DNA from: Vibrio toranzoniae
GTDB taxonomy: Bacteria; Pseudomonadota; Gammaproteobacteria; Enterobacterales; Vibrionaceae
Direction: 5' to 3'
Assembly (NCBI RefSeq): GCF_024347655.1
Contig: NZ_AP025514.1
Span: forward strand, 1,178,001 to 1,242,000
Length of the DNA stretch: 64,000 nt
Position 1 is the stretch's first letter. Each line of letters starts with the position of its first letter. Below, piece by piece: positions 18,049 to 25,408 of this stretch. Made by a program: the position numbers and the translations under genes. The notes under the pieces are model-generated. The model was not told the origin of the DNA, made no database searches, and worked only from the letters and a program-made list of their open reading frames with translations.

Positions 18049-18087
18049 AAAAAGCAGAGTGAACGAAACATACTTCTGCTTTTTTTT
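18049..18087 (+). terminator. Bidirectional terminator between the nucleotidyltransferase gene and polB
   Basis: AAAAAGCAGA / TCTGCTTTTT with a 16-nt loop is flanked by A and T runs. It can end both convergent transcripts. Confidence 0.85.
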
Positions 18088-18107
18088 ATGGCGCTTTGAA
18101 ATTAGCG

Positions 18108-20471
18108 CTAGAAAAGACCTAATTGTTGACCACTGACTCTTTCAAAATCCAAACCGATGAAGGGCAATATAGCCTCTGCGACTGGTTTAATCTGCTTGTC
18201 GATGTAATGCTGATAATCAATACCACTCTTTAAATACTCTTTGGGCTCAGGGCCATTCTGAGTAATCACATATTGAATTCGTCCTTTGTTTTGATATTGA
18301 AGCGGACGGCCAAGCTGAGCATTGATTTCGTCGGCCATTCTTGCAGCTCTAACTTGTGGCGGAATGTTTTTTTGATACTCGTGTAGCTTACGGCGTAAAC
18401 GTTTTTGGTAAACCAGTAAATCATCGTGCTCACCGGCTGCGGTTTCATTCACAAACTGCCTAACGTAGTCCGTTGGATCTTGGTCGTGAAACACCATTTC
18501 ATACAAGGTTTGTTGGAACTGCTGCGCGAGCGGTGTCCAATCAGTCCGTACACTCTCAAGTCCTTTGAAAATGATCTTTTCTTGGTCGCCTTGATTGATT
18601 AGACCGGCATAGCGTTTCTTCGAGCCTGTTTCTGAACCGCGAATCGTTGGCATCAGAAACTTGCTGTAGTGAGTTTCATATTCCAATTCAAGCATCGAGG
18701 TTAGGTTGTAGGTCTCTTTGAGGTGATTAGTCCACCAATCATTAATGTAAGCGACAAGTTCATTCCCGATCTCGTCAGCTTGTTGTTGATCATAACTGCC
18801 ATTCAGAGACACGAAGGTTGAATCGGTATCTCCATAGATAACTTGATAGCCTTTGTCTTCGATAAGCACTTTGGTTTGCTTCATGATTTCATGGCCACGC
18901 ATCGTAATCGATGAGGCTAAGCGGGTATCGAAGAAACGACAACCAGACGAACCTAGTACGCCATAAAAGGAGTTCATGATGATCTTAATGGCTTGAGAGA
19001 ATGCTTTTTCGTTATTCTTCTTAGCAACGTCACGTGCTGCCCAGAGATTTTCAATCATCTCTGGAAGGAAGTGCTTTGTACGGTGGAATTGACCACCCCG
19101 AAACCCAGCCACGGCCTGGCCATTTTTCGAGCCTAGCTCTAACTTCAACCCTTCAATTAGTCCCATTGGGTCGATGAGGAACGAGCGAATGATAGATGGA
19201 TATAGACTCTTAAAATCGAGTACTAATACAGAGTCGTAAAGGTTGGGGATAGAATCCATCACGTATCCCCCCGGGCTAGCGATCCAATTCTCAGGCTCTA
19301 GGTTAGGCGCGACATAACCCGCTCTGTGTATCTGAGGTAGGTATAAATTAGTAAAAGCAGCAACAGAACCGCCAACACGATCAAGTTCGACACCGGTTAA
19401 TCGCGAGCGCTCAATGGCGAAGTCGAGTAGGTGAGTGTGGTCGAAGATTCTGTTTACCAACACACAATCTTGAAGGTTGTACTTGGCGAGTGAAGGCTTA
19501 TCGAATTTAAACATCCGGTTAATCTCATCCATACGGTCATGAACATTATGAATGTCTTTGCCTTCGCCGAGCAGTTCTTGCGATACCGACTCCAGTGACC
19601 AAGAACGGAAGTGGTAGGTTGCCGTTTTTAGCATATCAATGCCATCTAAAACAACGCGGCCAGGAATGGTAATAAAGCCTTGCTGACTTTGTGCTGAAGA
19701 GCGAAAGAAGCTCGGTTGGTTGTCTCGACCAATGTTGAGCTTCACTTCATTCCATTCTGAACGTTTGTGCAGTAGCCTAAAGTCGAAATCAATGACGTTC
19801 CAACCAATGATGATGTCAGGGTCAAATTCTGAAAACCATCTAATCATGGCTTCGAGCAGCGCTTTTTCGTTGGTAACCCATTGGATGTTGGTGTCTGCTT
19901 CTTGTGGTTCGCCGACCATGATCACTCGGCTATCCATTGGGCTATCTAAACCGATGGAGTAAAGCACGCCTTTTTCTGAACACTCAATATCTAGCGAGAC
20001 TATTGATAATCTAGGTACGTAGTTTCCTGAGCGGCATTTTGCGTTTGAGACTCTGCGATGCTGGTTCTTTTGTACAACCGTGCCCGTGAATTCGATGCTG
20101 CCTTTGATAAAGCGTTCCATCAAGAATCGGTCGGCAAGCCGGATGTCACTTTCAAAGGTCTGGATTTCTTCGTTATGGAAAGCTTGCGCTAAGCCGAAGC
20201 TGTTTCTTGATAGCGAGGTGTAACAAGCTGCAAGAGGCGTTTGTTCGAAGGTCGCGAGTTCTAAAGGCTTAAATTGGCAGTCTATCGATTCTTTCGCTGC
20301 AATAGCCTGACACGCTGGCACATCAGATTGAGCGACAAAAAATACAGGCTTTTCATTTTGAATTGTCAGCAGAGTAGGGCCTTGAGGGGTACTTAGCCAC
20401 AAATCGATTTGTGTGCGCCCTGAAAAATCTCTCGCTTGTCTTGTGAGTACAAAGCCTTGCTGAATATCCAA
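18108..20471 (-). CDS. polB: DNA polymerase II (family B)
   Basis: 787 residues, similar in length to E. coli Pol II. The exonuclease domain has Exo I SLDIECSE, Exo II IIGWNVIDFDF and Exo III YNLQD. Polymerase motifs are DFKSLYPSII (A), KIIMNSFYGVLGS (B) and YGDTDS (C). It acts in replication restart and translesion synthesis. The start appears to be TTG at 20471 with AGGTT upstream, giving MDIQQGFVLTRQARD, which matches the family N-terminus. E. coli polB is SOS-controlled; I found only a half LexA site upstream. Confidence 0.95.
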   Translation of the reverse strand: MDIQQGFVLTRQARDFSGRTQIDLWLSTPQGPTLLTIQNEKPVFFVAQSDVPACQAIAAKESIDCQFKPLELATFEQTPLAACYTSLSRNSFGLAQAFHNEEIQTFESDIRLADRFLMERFIKGSIEFTGTVVQKNQHRRVSNAKCRSGNYVPRLSIVSLDIECSEKGVLYSIGLDSPMDSRVIMVGEPQEADTNIQWVTNEKALLEAMIRWFSEFDPDIIIGWNVIDFDFRLLHKRSEWNEVKLNIGRDNQPSFFRSSAQSQQGFITIPGRVVLDGIDMLKTATYHFRSWSLESVSQELLGEGKDIHNVHDRMDEINRMFKFDKPSLAKYNLQDCVLVNRIFDHTHLLDFAIERSRLTGVELDRVGGSVAAFTNLYLPQIHRAGYVAPNLEPENWIASPGGYVMDSIPNLYDSVLVLDFKSLYPSIIRSFLIDPMGLIEGLKLELGSKNGQAVAGFRGGQFHRTKHFLPEMIENLWAARDVAKKNNEKAFSQAIKIIMNSFYGVLGSSGCRFFDTRLASSITMRGHEIMKQTKVLIEDKGYQVIYGDTDSTFVSLNGSYDQQQADEIGNELVAYINDWWTNHLKETYNLTSMLELEYETHYSKFLMPTIRGSETGSKKRYAGLINQGDQEKIIFKGLESVRTDWTPLAQQFQQTLYEMVFHDQDPTDYVRQFVNETAAGEHDDLLVYQKRLRRKLHEYQKNIPPQVRAARMADEINAQLGRPLQYQNKGRIQYVITQNGPEPKEYLKSGIDYQHYIDKQIKPVAEAILPFIGLDFERVSGQQLGLF

Positions 20472-20896
20472 TGTAGTAACCTATTGAAACTGGGAATCGA
20501 ATACTACCATCTAGCGCTGAATTTCGCACAATAGGCAGGCCAAATAGTCATTAATTTATCGTTAATAACGTTGAATAACGGGACTGTATAAGCAAAAAAG
20601 TGAAATTGTCACGAATGATTATTCAATGGTATTGAAAATATCTTTATCTTATGTAATTTTATTGGAATTGTTTTAACTAGTTGATTTTTAGCAAAAGCTT
20701 GTTGTTTTAGCTGTCTTATTTATAAATAAGTACTTGCTAAAGTTCGCATTTCAGCACATATTCAACAGAGCTTTTTTTTACTAATTAAGTTAAGATGTAC
20801 TCAATGCTGCGATTCACTGTTCCTTTGTTTAATTGTTTCAAACAGATGAAATGACACAGTGGTTGCAGAGCCAATTAATAGTGTGGAGATACAAGT
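20472..20896. other. AT-rich divergent region between polB and varA
   Basis: 425 bases holding the promoters of both genes. A single CTGTAT half-site near 20583 resembles one arm of a LexA box, but the other arm is missing. No operator or RNA can be supported beyond the GGAG site at 20885-20888 that serves varA. Confidence 0.4.
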
Positions 20897-21541
20897 TTGA
20901 TAAATGTTTTCCTTGTAGATGATCACGAGCTGGTTCGCACAGGGATACGACGTATTATTGAAGACGTCCGTGGAATGAACGTAGCAGGGGAAGCTGAAAG
21001 CGGTGAAGATGCTGCAAAATGGTGTCGTACTAACAATACAGATGTCATTTTGATGGATATGAATATGCCTGGTATTGGTGGCTTAGAAGCAACCAAGAAG
21101 ATCTTGCGCTTCAACCCTGATGTTAAAATCATTGTTTTAACTGTTCATACGGAAAATCCGTTTCCAACTAAAGTGATGCAAGCTGGAGCTGCTGGTTACC
21201 TTACTAAAGGGGCAGGTCCGGATGAAATGGTCAATGCCATTAGAGTGGTGAATAGCGGCCAACGATACATTTCACCAGAAATTGCGCAGCAGATGGCTTT
21301 GAGCCAGTTTTCGCCTGCGTCTGAAAATCCATTCGCCGACTTATCTGAACGTGAATTGCAAATCATGATGATGATTACCAAAGGTCAGAGAGTGACGGAT
21401 ATTTCAGAACAACTCAATCTAAGCCCTAAAACAGTCAATAGTTACCGCTACCGTTTGTTCAGTAAACTGGATATCAGTGGCGATGTAGAGCTGACGCATT
21501 TAGCGATTAGACATGGAATGCTAGACACTGAGACCCTTTAA
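20897..21541 (+). CDS. varA: Response regulator VarA (UvrY/GacA family), TTG start
   Basis: 214 residues: REC domain (~1-120) with the acidic pocket DD at 8-9, phosphorylation site Asp54 (ILMDMNMPG) and the LTKGAGPDE lysine loop. A LuxR/NarL-type helix-turn-helix (~145-205: LSERELQIMMM, LSPKTVNSYRYRLFSKL) follows. VarA, with sensor VarS, activates csrB-type small RNAs that titrate CsrA, affecting quorum sensing and virulence in Vibrio. GGAG sits eight bases before TTG and the MINV start matches E. coli UvrY. It is followed after 15 bp by uvrC, as in enterics. Confidence 0.95.
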   Translation: MINVFLVDDHELVRTGIRRIIEDVRGMNVAGEAESGEDAAKWCRTNNTDVILMDMNMPGIGGLEATKKILRFNPDVKIIVLTVHTENPFPTKVMQAGAAGYLTKGAGPDEMVNAIRVVNSGQRYISPEIAQQMALSQFSPASENPFADLSERELQIMMMITKGQRVTDISEQLNLSPKTVNSYRYRLFSKLDISGDVELTHLAIRHGMLDTETL

Positions 21542-21556
21542 CACTGAGATCGTATA

Positions 21557-23389
21557 GTGACTAACTTGTTTGACTCTGTCTCATTCCTTAAGACAGTAAC
21601 AGAGCAGCCTGGCGTTTATCGAATGTATAACGCCGAGGCTGTTGTTATTTACGTCGGTAAAGCTAAGAACCTCAAAAAACGCCTTTCCAGTTATTTCCGT
21701 AAAAAAGTCGACAGTGAAAAAACACGTGCTTTGGTCAGTAATATTGCCAAAATTGATGTCACTGTCACGCATACGGAAACAGAAGCTCTTATCCTCGAGC
21801 ACAACTACATCAAGCAATACTTACCTAAATACAATGTACTGCTACGTGATGATAAGTCGTATCCTTATATTTTTATTAGCGGTCACAAACACCCTCGTTT
21901 GTCGATGCATCGTGGTGCTAAGAAGAAAAAGGGCGAATACTTTGGTCCTTATCCTGATTCCGGCGCTGTGCGCGAGACTCTACACTTAATACAAAAAATC
22001 TTTCCTGCTCGTCAGTGTGAAGATACGGTTTATGCAAATAGAACACGCCCATGCTTGATGTATCAGATTGGTCGTTGTGCTGCGCCATGTGTCAGTTCAA
22101 TTATCTCTGATGAAGAGTACAGTGAACTTATCGACTACGTTCGCCTGTTCCTGCAGGGGAAAGATAAGCTAGTTCTTGAAACACTCATCGACAAGATGGA
22201 CAAGGCGAGCCAAGAGCTTCGTTTTGAACAAGCGGCTGCTTTTCGCGATCAAATCCAAGCGATCAGACGCGTTCAAGAGCAGCAGTATGTATCTGACGAT
22301 TCTATGGAAGATATGGACGTGTTGGGATTTGCCCAAGAGAATGGCGTGGCGTGCATTCACATCTTGATGATTCGCCAAGGTAAAGTCTTAGGTAGCCGAA
22401 GCCATTTCCCTAAAATTCCCCACAATACGGTGCGAGAAGAAGTTTTTTCGAGCTTTTTAAGCCAGTATTATCTAGCGCACAATGAAGCGAGAACCATCCC
22501 GACTCGTTTAATTTTAAATGCCGATTTGATGGATGATGTCGCACCTATTCAAGAAGCATTGTGTGAAGTCGCAGGTCGAAAGATACACTTCAATTCCAAT
22601 CCTTCAGGGACTCGAGGCCGTTACCTTAAGCTGTCGAATACCAACGCATTAACGGCAATAACCACCAAGATTAATCACAAGATGACGATCAATCAGCGCT
22701 TTAAAGAGCTTCAAGAGGTGTTGTCGATGGATGCTATCAAACGTATGGAGTGTTTCGATATTAGCCACACCATGGGGGAAAGCACGATAGCTTCTTGTGT
22801 GGTATTCAATCCAGAAGGACCCGTTAAACCGGAATACCGTCGCTACAACATTACAGATATTACTGGCGGCGATGACTACGCTGCGATGGCTCAGGCGCTG
22901 GAGAGACGCTATTCGAAGCAGCTTGATGTCGATAAGATTCCAGACATCATCTTTATTGATGGCGGTAAAGGGCAGTTAAATAGTGCCTATGAGATTATTT
23001 CTCAATACTGGGGAGATTGGCCAGTTAGACCAAGAATGATGGGTATTGCGAAAGGGGTGACTCGTAAGCCTGGCCTAGAAACCTTAGTGACCTTAGAAGG
23101 TGAAGAATTTAACTTGCCCAGCGATGCGCCAGCGTTGCATCTAATTCAACACATCCGTGACGAGAGCCATAATCATGCGATTGCTGGCCACAGGGCGAAA
23201 CGAGGCAAGACGCGTCGAACCAGTGCACTGGAAGGAATTGAAGGCGTAGGACCAAAACGTCGCCAAGCATTACTGAAATATATGGGGGGCTTACAAGAAC
23301 TTAAACGTGCAACTGTCGAAGAAATAACCAAAGTGCCGGGCATTAGTCATTCTTTGGCAGAAAATATTTATCAAGCATTGAAACAATAG
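21557..23389 (+). CDS. uvrC: UvrABC system protein C, GTG start
   Basis: 610 residues. The N-terminal GIY-YIG nuclease (~15-95: [18 protein letters not shown]) makes the 3' incision. A Cys-rich segment follows (C..C..GRCAAPC), then a UVR UvrB-binding motif (~200-235), an RNase H-like 5' nuclease domain (~360-530: FDISH, IDGGKGQ) and tandem helix-hairpin-helix motifs at the end ([17 protein letters not shown]). It cuts both sides of lesions during nucleotide excision repair. Starts with GTG, 15 bp after varA. Confidence 0.97.
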   Translation: MTNLFDSVSFLKTVTEQPGVYRMYNAEAVVIYVGKAKNLKKRLSSYFRKKVDSEKTRALVSNIAKIDVTVTHTETEALILEHNYIKQYLPKYNVLLRDDKSYPYIFISGHKHPRLSMHRGAKKKKGEYFGPYPDSGAVRETLHLIQKIFPARQCEDTVYANRTRPCLMYQIGRCAAPCVSSIISDEEYSELIDYVRLFLQGKDKLVLETLIDKMDKASQELRFEQAAAFRDQIQAIRRVQEQQYVSDDSMEDMDVLGFAQENGVACIHILMIRQGKVLGSRSHFPKIPHNTVREEVFSSFLSQYYLAHNEARTIPTRLILNADLMDDVAPIQEALCEVAGRKIHFNSNPSGTRGRYLKLSNTNALTAITTKINHKMTINQRFKELQEVLSMDAIKRMECFDISHTMGESTIASCVVFNPEGPVKPEYRRYNITDITGGDDYAAMAQALERRYSKQLDVDKIPDIIFIDGGKGQLNSAYEIISQYWGDWPVRPRMMGIAKGVTRKPGLETLVTLEGEEFNLPSDAPALHLIQHIRDESHNHAIAGHRAKRGKTRRTSALEGIEGVGPKRRQALLKYMGGLQELKRATVEEITKVPGISHSLAENIYQALKQ

Positions 23390-23435
23390 TAAAAATCCCG
23401 CACCATTGACGCGCGATTAATAAGAGCCTAATAAA

Positions 23436-23993
23436 ATGCGTTTAAATATACCTAACATTTTGTCCTTACTGCGACTATTTCTGATTCCCGTTTTCGTTGT
23501 GGTTTTTTACTTACCTTATGAATGGGCTCCCTTTGCTGCTGCAATGGTTTTTTGGGTGGCGGGCTTCACTGATTGGCTAGATGGCATGCTGGCACGCAAG
23601 CTTGGACAAACCTCTCGCTTTGGTGCATTTATTGACCCTGTCGCTGACAAGGTACTTGTTGCGACTGCTCTTATTCTTATTACTGAACATTACCACTCAA
23701 TTTGGATTACTATTCCAGCGGTAACCATGATTGGTCGCGAAATTATTATTTCCGCGCTTCGAGAATGGATGGCGGAAATCGGCAAACGTGCAAGTGTTGC
23801 TGTGTCTTGGGTTGGTAAGGTGAAAACAGTTTCTCAAATGTTCGCGTTATGGGTACTTATTTGGCGCTATGACGATTGGATGGTTTGGGTTGGTTATATT
23901 ACGCTCTATGCTGCAACGCTTCTAACTTACTGGTCTATGGCACAATACTTGATGGCCGCCAAAGATGATTTGTTAGATGAAAAACATCATTGA
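23436..23993 (+). CDS. pgsA: CDP-diacylglycerol-glycerol-3-phosphate 3-phosphatidyltransferase
   Basis: Makes phosphatidylglycerol phosphate, the committed step to PG and cardiolipin. A 185-residue inner-membrane enzyme with the CDP-alcohol phosphotransferase signature [27 protein letters not shown] split here as DG..AR........G...D...D. About five hydrophobic segments. It completes varA-uvrC-pgsA and is followed by tRNA genes, the same arrangement as E. coli. Confidence 0.96.
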   Translation: MRLNIPNILSLLRLFLIPVFVVVFYLPYEWAPFAAAMVFWVAGFTDWLDGMLARKLGQTSRFGAFIDPVADKVLVATALILITEHYHSIWITIPAVTMIGREIIISALREWMAEIGKRASVAVSWVGKVKTVSQMFALWVLIWRYDDWMVWVGYITLYAATLLTYWSMAQYLMAAKDDLLDEKHH

Positions 23994-23996
23994 TAA

Positions 23997-24023
23997 GAAA
24001 GCGAGCTGAGGCTCGCTTTTTTG
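23997..24023 (+). terminator. Terminator after pgsA
   Basis: AAAGCGAG / CTCGCTTT hairpin with a 5-6 nt loop and TTTTTT run, directly after the pgsA stop and before the tRNA promoter. Confidence 0.92.
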
Positions 24024-24180
24024 ATCTTAAACCTCAGGTTAAGTTATCAATAGTGGGTATCTAATGTGATATAGATCTCCTTTGAATAACCTGTTCCCAG
24101 TGTGTTTTGATCATAAAGTCAGCTATTTGGGCTATTTCGTATGAAATCTATTCAAACGAATTAAAACTACAAAAATAATA

Positions 24181-24208
24181 TTGACTCAATCGTCTGAATC
24201 CGTAAAAT
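24181..24208 (+). promoter_or_regulatory. tRNA array promoter
   Basis: TTGACT, a 16-bp spacer and TAAAAT are followed by a GC-rich discriminator (GCATCCCG), the layout of stable-RNA promoters under stringent control. Located about 50 bases before tRNA-Cys. Confidence 0.75.
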
Positions 24209-24259
24209 GCATCCCGTACCCAAGAGGATTGCAGTGAGCGATTCGGTTGGAGTTATTAA

Positions 24260-24333
24260 GGCGCCTTGGCAGAGTGGCTATGCAGCGGATTGCAAATCCG
24301 TGGACCTCGGTTCGACTCCGGGAGGCGCCTCCA
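24260..24333 (+). tRNA. tRNA-Cys (GCA)
   Basis: A 74-nt cloverleaf with acceptor GGCGCCT / AGGCGCC, anticodon GCA at 24292-24294, T-loop GGTTCGACTCC and encoded CCA. First of four tRNAs downstream of pgsA. Confidence 0.97.
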
Positions 24334-24385
24334 TTCTAACTACTCTTTTTATTTACAATAGAGAGCAAGTAGCACGAATGCAATT

Positions 24386-24461
24386 GCGATACTAGCTCAG
24401 TTGGTAGAGCGCAACCTTGCCAAGGTTGAGGTCATCGGTTCGAACCCGATGTATCGCTCCA
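24386..24461 (+). tRNA. tRNA-Gly (GCC), copy 1
   Basis: 76 nt; acceptor GCGATAC / GTATCGC, anticodon GCC at 24419-24421 in a symmetrical AACCTT/AAGGTT stem region, CCA encoded. Identical over its full length to the copy at 24661. Confidence 0.97.
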
Positions 24462-24541
24462 AAATTTGTAGTGTTGATTGGCGTCAGCATTAAGATGGTG
24501 TTTTACTTTTCAGTAATCGGCATCGCAATAAAGAATTGCGT

Positions 24542-24628
24542 GCCCTGGTGGTGGAATTGGTAGACACAAGGGATTTAAAATCCCTCGGCGTTCGCGCTGT
24601 GCCGGTTCAAGTCCGGCCCGGGGCACCA
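24542..24628 (+). tRNA. tRNA-Leu (TAA)
   Basis: 87-nt class II tRNA with a long variable arm (CGGCGTTCGCGCTG), anticodon TAA at 24576-24578, and encoded CCA. Corresponds to leuZ of the E. coli glyW-cysT-leuZ group. Confidence 0.97.
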
Positions 24629-24660
24629 TCTATTAAAGTCTTTATCTCGATAAAGCAAAT

Positions 24661-24736
24661 GCGATACTAGCTCAGTTGGTAGAGCGCAACCTTGCCAAGG
24701 TTGAGGTCATCGGTTCGAACCCGATGTATCGCTCCA
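24661..24736 (+). tRNA. tRNA-Gly (GCC), copy 2
   Basis: 76 nt, base-for-base the same as the copy at 24386, anticodon GCC at 24694-24696, CCA encoded. Last tRNA of the array. Confidence 0.97.
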
Positions 24737-24741
24737 AATTA

Positions 24742-24774
24742 GAAAGCCCGAACAGAAATGTTCGGGCTTTTTTG
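24742..24774 (+). terminator. Terminator of the tRNA array
   Basis: AAAGCCCGAACA / TGTTCGGGCTTT with a GAAA tetraloop and a TTTTTT run. A very stable stem that ends the tRNA transcript just before the norspermidine control region. Confidence 0.95.
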
Positions 24775-24811
24775 TTTTCTGCTATTTTAATTTCTCGTTA
24801 TCCTCAAAAAA

Positions 24812-24839
24812 TTGACACTTAAATATCGATATTTAAACT
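24812..24839 (+). promoter_or_regulatory. Candidate promoter of the norspermidine leader, with embedded palindrome
   Basis: TTGACA (24812-24817), 16-bp spacer, TAAACT (24834-24839). The spacer and first -10 bases are occupied by the perfect 18-bp palindrome TTAAATATCGATATTTAA (24819-24836), placed as a repressor operator would be. The promoter match is fair; function is inferred. Confidence 0.5.
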
Positions 24840-24959
24840 AATCACCCAACCAAATCTTGTATTTATGAAGCCATCATTAAAAATTATTGATAGTTCATTT
24901 CACTTTATGTTACTTTCCCGCTTAATCTCGGAATGGCTGATGTTCAAAAAGAACCATGA

Positions 24960-25150
24960 TTGCTTCTGGGGGATACGCGTAATGACCATTCTTGCTGATT
25001 GGGACATTACGTAGGGTAGGTATTGGCTAGTCCTTTAGCTGATAGACGGGATACTTATGGCGCCATTCGCCATGTTAATGGGAAACCCAACATTGAACAC
25101 ACTAACTACAACATTGCTAATCAGCTCTGCATTTCCAAAGGGACTAGCGC
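24960..25150 (+). ncRNA. Structured 5' leader upstream of norspermidine genes, candidate DABA-DC-AT RNA motif
   Basis: Several nested complementary segments are visible. A 7-bp hairpin CGTAATG/CATTACG (24978-24984 with 25005-25011). A long closing helix GCTAGTCCTTT with AAAGGGACTAGC (25026-25036 with 25137-25148, one bulged G). It stacks on AGCTGAT/ATCAGCT (25037-25043 with 25120-25126). Inside are ATGGCG/CGCCAT (25057-25062 with 25068-25073) and AATGGG/CCC..CATT (25077-25094). A conserved RNA motif named DABA-DC-AT has been described from comparative genomics upstream of DABA decarboxylase/aminotransferase genes in Vibrionales; position and gene context fit. Motif membership is from memory and was not tested by a covariance search. 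Confidence 0.6.
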
Positions 25151-25269
25151 TTCATAGCTGTCCGATCCTGCAAAAATGTCCAATTCTTCAAAACAGTAGC
25201 ATTACTGAACCTTGAGCTTACGTTAACAATTTATCGCTGTCTAAGACGGCCTAATTTCGTGTTCGTCAT

Positions 25270-25297
25270 TTGACTTATACGAGCGTACAGCTATATC
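25270..25297 (+). promoter_or_regulatory. Possible second, leader-less promoter of the norspermidine operon
   Basis: TTGACT (25270-25275), 16-bp spacer, TATATC (25292-25297). The predicted start would fall in the palindrome ATTGTCTAGACAAT (25300-25313). Such a transcript would omit the structured leader. Confidence 0.35.
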
Positions 25298-25408
25298 TCA
25301 TTGTCTAGACAATGCACCTACTTCATCATGAACTCTCTAATATAAACAAAGAGTTATAGTGGAATTGCGTCTGGTGAGATGAGTATAAACTCATTCAAGG
25401 GGACTTTT

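Noticed and set aside
20578..20600. Possible LexA box upstream of polB
   Set aside because: Only the CTGTAT arm is present; the opposite arm of CTGT-N8-ACAG is missing.
24207..24395. 62-codon open frame across tRNA-Cys
   Set aside because: It is an accidental frame through a tRNA gene.
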